From positions 105,574,969 to 105,638,968 of the forward strand of contig JAQMRL010000003.1 in the NCBI GenBank assembly GCA_035578175.1: 64,000 nucleotides of DNA. The letters are read 5' to 3'. Origin of the DNA: Catonia carolina (taxonomy: Eukaryota; Arthropoda; Insecta; Hemiptera; Achilidae). Below the pieces are notes generated by a model, which was given only the letters and a program-made list of their open reading frames with translations, did not search any database and was not told the DNA's origin. Within the stretch, counting starts at the first letter, position 1. Each line of letters begins with the position of its first letter. Of this stretch, positions 58,701 to 64,000 are shown piece by piece. The translations under genes and the position numbers were made by a program.

Positions 58701-61700
58701 TATCAGCAAATTGTTACGAATCTGCAGTTTTTTTTAAAAAAAAAGCTCTACAAAGGGCTAATTAGGTGGGCTTACAACCTATGGTTTAAATGTAGTTGCT
58801 TCTCTCATTGATTTTGTATTTCAAAAGTTTGAAATGGTGACAAATTTACTAAGTTCATAAACATAAAAAAAATTTACAATAAAATTAATTACTTACCTGA
58901 AAGAATGTTACGGCATAGAAAATCGTAATGTATATTCCTGCAAACTGTTGGAAAAGAAATAAGAAAAATAGGATGAAGAATGGTTTATAACCATTTGGTG
59001 AAAGAAATATATGTAATAAATTAACAATTCCAGGAGAGTCTGATTTCTTTTTCTGACTCTGTTCCTTTTGTAACAATGCCAACTGACGTTCGGGAATACC
59101 TCCCTGAAAAAAAAACAGAAAAATAATAAAGATGAGTCAAATCCATATTTTTTCTAACCTAAATCGATTTCTGAACACACTCGAACAGGGTAGGCAAAAT
59201 TGGTATCTTATCACTTGTTGAATAAACTCACTGAACCCAAAATTAATTAATTTAGCCTCATGGAACATAAAATCTACATTGTCGTGTTTGAATAAGTAAG
59301 ACATGACAATTAATAAATAAAGTGCTTGAAAATCAGAATTTTTAAGCACAATAATAATTTCCTTTTCCAACTATAGGAAAAAATTAATACAAATTTCCAG
59401 CAGCATTTTAATCTAACGTCCATGCTGATTAGATTTCCTGGCCTGTTCTAACTTCAAACTTAGTAATCTGCTCTTTCTTTAAGAAATTGGGATGCTAATC
59501 TCTTCCAAGATTGTTCAATACCATGCTGTCTGGGTGGGATCGAAAGAAACCTGTTTGGTTGTCCGAACATCTAGCGTCAGCAATATAATATGACCATACC
59601 ACTCTGGTCTTTCTTTCCGAATAGTTGATATCACGCTTGGCACATTGAGTTCATACCTAATAGCCTAATTTTTTATGGCGCAGTGATTAATACCCTGCTA
59701 AAGGTCTACAATCTCATTTCAGGAGGCTCTATTCTTGACATCTTCTGAGCAGTCAGAGTCCAAAACCCAACCGTACATTAAACTTGGTATAACCAAGGTG
59801 TTATAAAATTAAATGATCTCCTATACTTTAGCAACTAGTATTTTCCTCGAAGTGTTTACAGGAGCCTTTGAAACTAAATTTTAAACTAAATAGATTTAAA
59901 AACATTGTTGGAAAAGAATGTTATAAGTAACCCAATAAAAATTATTAGTTTTCTTTCATCTAATTACTTTGAAAATACAAGTAAGTTCTCGTATACATTT
60001 TGAAAACAAGAAATAAAAAATATTCTTTCTTGAAAACTGTCCAATTTGAATGGATAGGATCAAATGTTTTCAACAGGATTTTCATGTTATGCAAACCATT
60101 TCTGAGTTACAGAAAGTTGGTCTTATAATTAAACCTTTGTTAAGTTAGGTACTTTAAATATTCTGTTACAATAGCGTTATTAATTTTCGTTTGGAACACA
60201 ATATTTAAATAAATGCTGAGGCTTTTGCCCAAACAAATGACCAATAAGAACTAAAAAGAAACCAGCATTTGATAAATTAATACAAAAATGATTGATAACC
60301 ATACCACAGTTTCGTTCCTAGCTAGGTAAACGAGTGATTTAAGTGCATCATCAGTTCTGCCCTTTGACAACAGCCATGGAGGGCTTTCTGGAGACCAAAG
60401 AATCATCATAAGTACAGGAATGAGACAATAAAAAGTAGAAATCCATGCAACTGTTCTCCAATGCAGAAGTGCTCCTTTTGTGTATATTACAACCATACCT
60501 AAAACAAAATAATAAATACCAGTTAGTTGGATGCATAATATTCTCCTACTGATTATTGAAAACCAATTTCTTTACACATCTTAACTTTATAATGAAGTGT
60601 TTATAATTATTTTCTCGTAAATAAATTTCATAATGCAATATCATTTCATAAATTTGTATTAATTTCATACTAACACATCGGGTTGATCAAGTGGTAAAGT
60701 CATAGCCACAAGTCACTGTTTGACAGCTGTTATTTGGAGATGAAGGTTCCATGGTTCAAATCCTTGTAAAGGATTTGAATACTAAATAGTGATTACCGGT
60801 GAACATTAATGGTCAGTGTTCAATTGATCATACTTTTTCAGGAATGGTTGTCCTGAGTCTGCACAAGACTACACCTTATTCACACGGCAAAAACATCATC
60901 TTCATCTCATTGGTTCATGGGGTTACTCATTGTTTTAAATTGAACAGGTTGCAACATACACATATTAGGGTTTAAAAAAAATCATACTATAATGTTACAA
61001 AGAAAATTTTAATTGATAAGATAAGATTACTGTTTACAAAATATAAATTATTGTAAATTAATAAATTGTGAAAATTGATAATAAAAAGAAAAACAAATTG
61101 ACATGACAAATTTTGAAACAAAAGATAATCAACAAAACAAACAATACAAGGATTGTGGAGTGTTTTTAAGCCAAAGGAAGGCCTATGTTGCAGTACAGGT
61201 TATAATGCAGGAAAAGTTATGGAATGCATGAACACTGGTGCTAAAGTAAACTGGGATGGAGGGGAGCGAAGGTGTCAGCCTGTCTATTACTATTATGCTC
61301 AATTCACAAGAACTATTCTAGTTATAAAGCATTCTTTCATATGTTTGAAGGATTAATTAGTACATTAATAATTAGAACTATAAATAAATTAAAACAGTAC
61401 TTATACATATAATGTTAATATTGTTACAATTTATAACTGTTAAAATCTAGAAAATTTATAGTAACCGAAAAATACATCTTTGTGAACAGACTGACTAATT
61501 TTTTCACAAATTACAGTAGCGCATGATTTTTACTGATCACCTCTCAATACAGAACTGGTTATTATCTAATCCCCTACACTTTACACTAGAACCACTGTTT
61601 ATCTAAAAACCACAGTTAATTTCTGGACAACCAAGGTATACTTGCAACAAGTTTTGGATGATCTAGGACCTGACTACTGCCAGAAATTGAGGAATAAATC

Positions 61701-63859
61701 TAATGAAACGACTCAGTGAACTGCAGCCAACCAATACCAGTATTGTTAAAAAATGAAGAAAAAGAATAAGCCTAAGTAATATCTCATAATGGATATGATG
61801 AAGAGAATAAAGAATTGTCAATATATTTACCAAATGAGGTCATAGAAGGTCCTGTACATATAAGAGCCCCACGAAGATCAGGACGAGCAACTTCTGTAAT
61901 GTAGACAACTGCTGGACTTGGTCCCATAGCTACAACAAAAAAACATAATTATTGTATAATTGTACACAATGTGAAACAAATTTTTCTACAAACCAGTTTC
62001 CATATTATGACATGTTTATAAAAATATCAAAAGGATACATAATCATCAAAATCCGAAATTTCAGTAACATAAGAACAAAATGTCTGATCTACTGTACTAA
62101 ACAAATTGTTATCCTTAAATTGTGCCCAATAAAATGAAGCATAAATGAAGCACAAAAAACAGGTAAAGATGTATTCCTTTCATAAGCCAATTCTACAATT
62201 GTGTTCACAAGTAGGTACACATAGTTCAGAACAATGAGTATATTACCAAACTACATAATGAGTATATGATGTAAGTAAGAAACAAAATTACTTATCGATG
62301 TAAAAGAGTTATACTTCTTCATTTATGGGTTCTGTATGAGTTATTAGGTTCTTCATTTCCATAAGAACTCTGCACCATGTACCAGGTACATGAGAACATA
62401 CATGAGTAGGTTGAAAGCAACGTTGTCAAGGTTGTCATATGATGTTTCAGGGAACGCATGACTGCTCTTTTGGACCACCCACATCTTCTACTCTACTATC
62501 TACTTTTCCTACTCCAACTTTTCCAAGTTTTTTAACGTTGTCTTTATTTTGCAATCAGTTAAATATTAAACACAAAAACTTTAAGCAAAAATAATAACAG
62601 TGTGTGAATTTAACATTGTTAACAATTTAACAGTTTAACAATTAAACGTACACAAATACAACACTCAATTAGTGTGCATTAAAAAGATAAAAACAAATAT
62701 AAAAAGAAATTTAGTATTTAATTAAATTTTGATCGTGTCAAAAAAAGACAATGGAGAATACGATGGTTATGATGACTGTGATGATAGTTAAGTGAATCGA
62801 GAAGGTAAATTCAGTGTATTGAAACGTTTTAGTCTGTAAATGTCATCACTATTGTCAAGAAGATTGATTACATCTGGATTACTATGACTTACCAATTTTT
62901 CTAGATATTTTGTAATACGGGGTTTAATGTCATCTTTTACAAAAGGAATTTTTAAGTATTTATGTATGATTTCATTGGTATCATATCATGGAGCTTCAGT
63001 GATCAGTTTATTTGTTTTCTGTTTATTACCTATTAATAAAACAAGTTAAATTATAACTAATTAAAATTTAAATACCTATATTAAATAAATAACTTCCTTA
63101 AAATATTTCATTTAAGAAACAATAAATAAAACTGATTATTAATGGCTGAAAACCCACCAGGTTGGTCTAGTGGTAAAGTCGTCAATGTGAGTCAGCTGAT
63201 TTTTGGAGATAAAGTTTCCATGATTTAAATCCTAGTAAAGGCTACTTGGTCTATTTTGATATACTTGGGAAATATTTTGCATTATCTACTACAGAATGAG
63301 GAAACATTAAAAAATTTATGAAACATGTATCTACTTTAATCATTCTTGGTGTGAGGTATTTAAGTGCAATGTGACTTTCATGCTTACATTATGTATATTC
63401 GCCTATACTATTCATTCTTAGCCTCGCTTACCAGCTCCAAATTAAATCTCAGAATTGTTTTAAAAAGTGTACTACCTACATCATTTATTTCGAACGAAAT
63501 GGCCACATTACTCTTAACAAGTTAGATAACACAGCATAAAAGTAAAAGAAATCTTGCATGGCTCACGTAGGTTATGCTACCATACCAAATCTCAATTTAC
63601 TCGAAAGGTGAATGCCAAGGAATCAATACATCAAATTTGTTTACATGTTTACTTGACAACATATGAAACTTACCTAAAGCAAACCCAGTTAGAAAACGAC
63701 CAATTAAAATCATTTGTAGATTCGAAGCATTTGCTATGAGAATCCAACCTATAATATATGGTACAGCGCATAATTTAATTGTATTCAGTCTTCCAATCTT
63801 ATCAACTAAATATCCAGTAACCAAGGCACCAATTGGTACTACAAGTACAACGAGACTAG
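55292..63859 (-). CDS. MFS sugar transporter, facilitated trehalose transporter Tret1-like (C-terminal ~427 aa, 6 exons)
   Basis: Six minus-strand exons with matching phases. Signature motifs come in the expected order of the sugar-porter family (PF00083): GYLVDKIGR (D-x2-G-R loop), GRFLTGFA, VYITEVARPDLRG, SPESPPWLL, QQFAGI, LLRRFGRRPLFVF, IPWTMTAELYPIEIRG and FLPETHKKML. Family role: a 12-helix plasma-membrane uniporter; insect Tret1 members move trehalose or other sugars between haemolymph and cells along the gradient. The full family length is about 480-550 aa, so the first helix and N-terminus lie beyond base 64000. The C-terminal tail after PETH is about 40 aa. The exact substrate cannot be told, since insects carry many paralogues. 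The introns hold SINEs and a reverse-transcriptase fossil. Confidence 0.95.
55705..57500. other. Tret1-like last intron
   Basis: AT-rich. A locally GC-richer part at 56455-56560 (ACACTCACTCACCTGTGCAC) has no assigned function. Confidence 0.45.
57501..57687 (-). CDS. Tret1-like, exon e
   Basis: EVGGGFNAYVSTIFIGIVRM, then LLRRFGRRPLFVFSGLG and GYYTRLIAI. Covers helices 8-9 and the second GRR loop. Donor GTAAGA. Confidence 0.95.
57688..58896. other. Tret1-like intron, nothing recognised
   Basis: AT-rich, non-coding. Confidence 0.5.
58897..59103 (-). CDS. Tret1-like, exon d
   Basis: GGIPERQLALLQKEQSQKKK (cytoplasmic loop), then helix 7 with FFLFLFQQFAGIYITIFYAV and ending FFQ. Donor GTAAGT. 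Confidence 0.95.
59480..59870 (-). pseudogene. Non-LTR reverse-transcriptase C-terminal fossil
   Basis: The minus-strand reading with stops gives KILVAKV, IPSLMYGW, then AIRYELNVPSVISTIRKERP and EWYGHIILL, the usual RYELxVPS...WYGH region at the end of insect retrotransposon polyproteins. Intronic, in the same orientation as the host gene. Confidence 0.7.
60305..60498 (-). CDS. Tret1-like, exon c
   Basis: MVVIYTKGALLHWRTVAWIS through SPESPPWLLSKGRTDDALKS to RNETV. Start of the central loop after helix 6. Donor GTATGG is weak but gives phase 0 and the expected junction. Confidence 0.93.
60672..60975 (+). repeat. tRNA-derived SINE, family 2, full copy
   Basis: Same order as 36008: CGGGTTGATCAAGTGGTAAA, TGGTTCAAATCC, GATTTGAATACTAAATAGTG, CACAAGACTACACCTTATTC and AGGTTGCAACATACACATAT. 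More diverged from the presumed consensus. Confidence 0.82.
60976..61830. other. Tret1-like intron, unassigned open frame
   Basis: Includes 61153-61356 (+), which reads CCSTGYNAGKVMECMNTGAK and onward; the text looks protein-like but I recognise no family. Possibly a transposon scrap. Confidence 0.3.
61831..61929 (-). CDS. Tret1-like, exon b
   Basis: MGPSPAVVYITEVARPDLRG and ALICTGPSMTSF. Carries the E-x(6)-RG sugar-porter motif. Acceptor TTGTAG, donor GTAAAT. Confidence 0.95.
61930..63154. other. Tret1-like intron, nothing recognised
   Basis: AT-rich, no coding or repeat family recognised. Confidence 0.45.
63155..63250 (+). repeat. tRNA-derived SINE, family 2, truncated
   Basis: CACCAGGTTGGTCTAGTGGT and AAATCCTAGTAAAGGCTACT; only the tRNA-like head remains. 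Confidence 0.75.
63674..63859 (-). CDS. Tret1-like, exon a (helices 2-4)
   Basis: Reads SLVVLVVPIGALVTGYLVDK, IGRLNTIKLC and onward to GRFLTGFAL. Acceptor TTACAG before 63859, donor GTAAGT from 63673. Begins with two bases of a split codon, so a further exon precedes it outside the window. Confidence 0.95.
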
Positions 63860-63934
63860 CTGTAACAAAAATTAAACTCATTAATTACACATTCATTGAA
63901 ATACATTTATTTTAATCCAGATTTGATACCCTGG

Positions 63935-64000
63935 ATAGCCTGTTGACATAGTGGTTATCGCAACTGGCTTGTACACCGGGATTCGGGTTAGATTCCCAAT
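63935..64000 (+). repeat. tRNA-derived SINE, family 1, sense, cut by the window edge
   Basis: TGACATAGTGGTTATCGCAA (A box region) and TTCGGGTTAGATTCCCAAT (B box region) up to the last base. Confidence 0.7.

Overview
The window is arthropod, almost certainly insect, nuclear DNA. It is strongly AT-rich, its coding sequence is split into short exons with GT/AG borders, and introns and intergenic DNA are packed with tRNA-derived SINEs, non-LTR retrotransposon debris, mariner copies and small inverted-repeat elements. One SINE family (36008, 60672, 63155) resembles families I associate from memory with Hemiptera, so a hemipteran is my best guess. There are no bacterial features, no CRISPR array, no rRNA and no recognisable viral sequence.

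Three host genes, all on the minus strand, were assembled by hand from exons whose splice phases agree. (1) 359-1872: the first two coding exons (62 aa) of an FHIP2/FAM160B1-like protein (FTS-Hook-interacting protein family); the rest lies beyond the left edge. (2) 11599-41841: a complete TNF receptor superfamily gene, Wengen/EDA2R-like, with ten coding exons giving 371 aa over 30 kb: signal peptide, one cysteine-rich domain, one membrane helix, and a long acidic cytoplasmic tail with a PPPY motif. (3) 55292-63859: the last six coding exons (about 427 aa) of an MFS sugar transporter of the facilitated trehalose transporter (Tret1) type; the N-terminal exon or exons lie beyond the right edge. 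The three proteins have no evident joint pathway; they are simply neighbours.

Layout. 1-2.4 kb: FHIP2 5' end. 2.4-11.6 kb: intergenic, with an intact DD41D mariner nested in a SINE (4.1-5.5 kb), a palindromic MITE (7.15 kb) and a hAT-type element carrying a second nested MITE (9.7-10.35 kb). 11.6-42 kb: the receptor gene. Its introns hold five copies of a helentron/HINE-like repeat, a near-identical triplicated 1290-bp unit, several reverse-transcriptase fossils, three decayed mariners, a run of histone-3'-end-like stem-loops (28.55 kb) and a 66-nt insert with perfect 14-nt target duplications (36.5 kb). 42-55.3 kb: intergenic, with SINEs, a tRNA-His 3'-half repeat (47.6-47.9 kb) and long AT-rich stretches without recognisable features. 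55.3-64 kb: the sugar transporter with SINE and reverse-transcriptase debris in its introns.

Most open reading frames in the window are chance frames. The only long intact one is the mariner transposase. I see no clear new multi-gene system. The best leads are the HINE-like family, the histone-stem-loop tandem, the small-RNA-like retroinsertion, the tRNA-His half repeats and the recent triplication.
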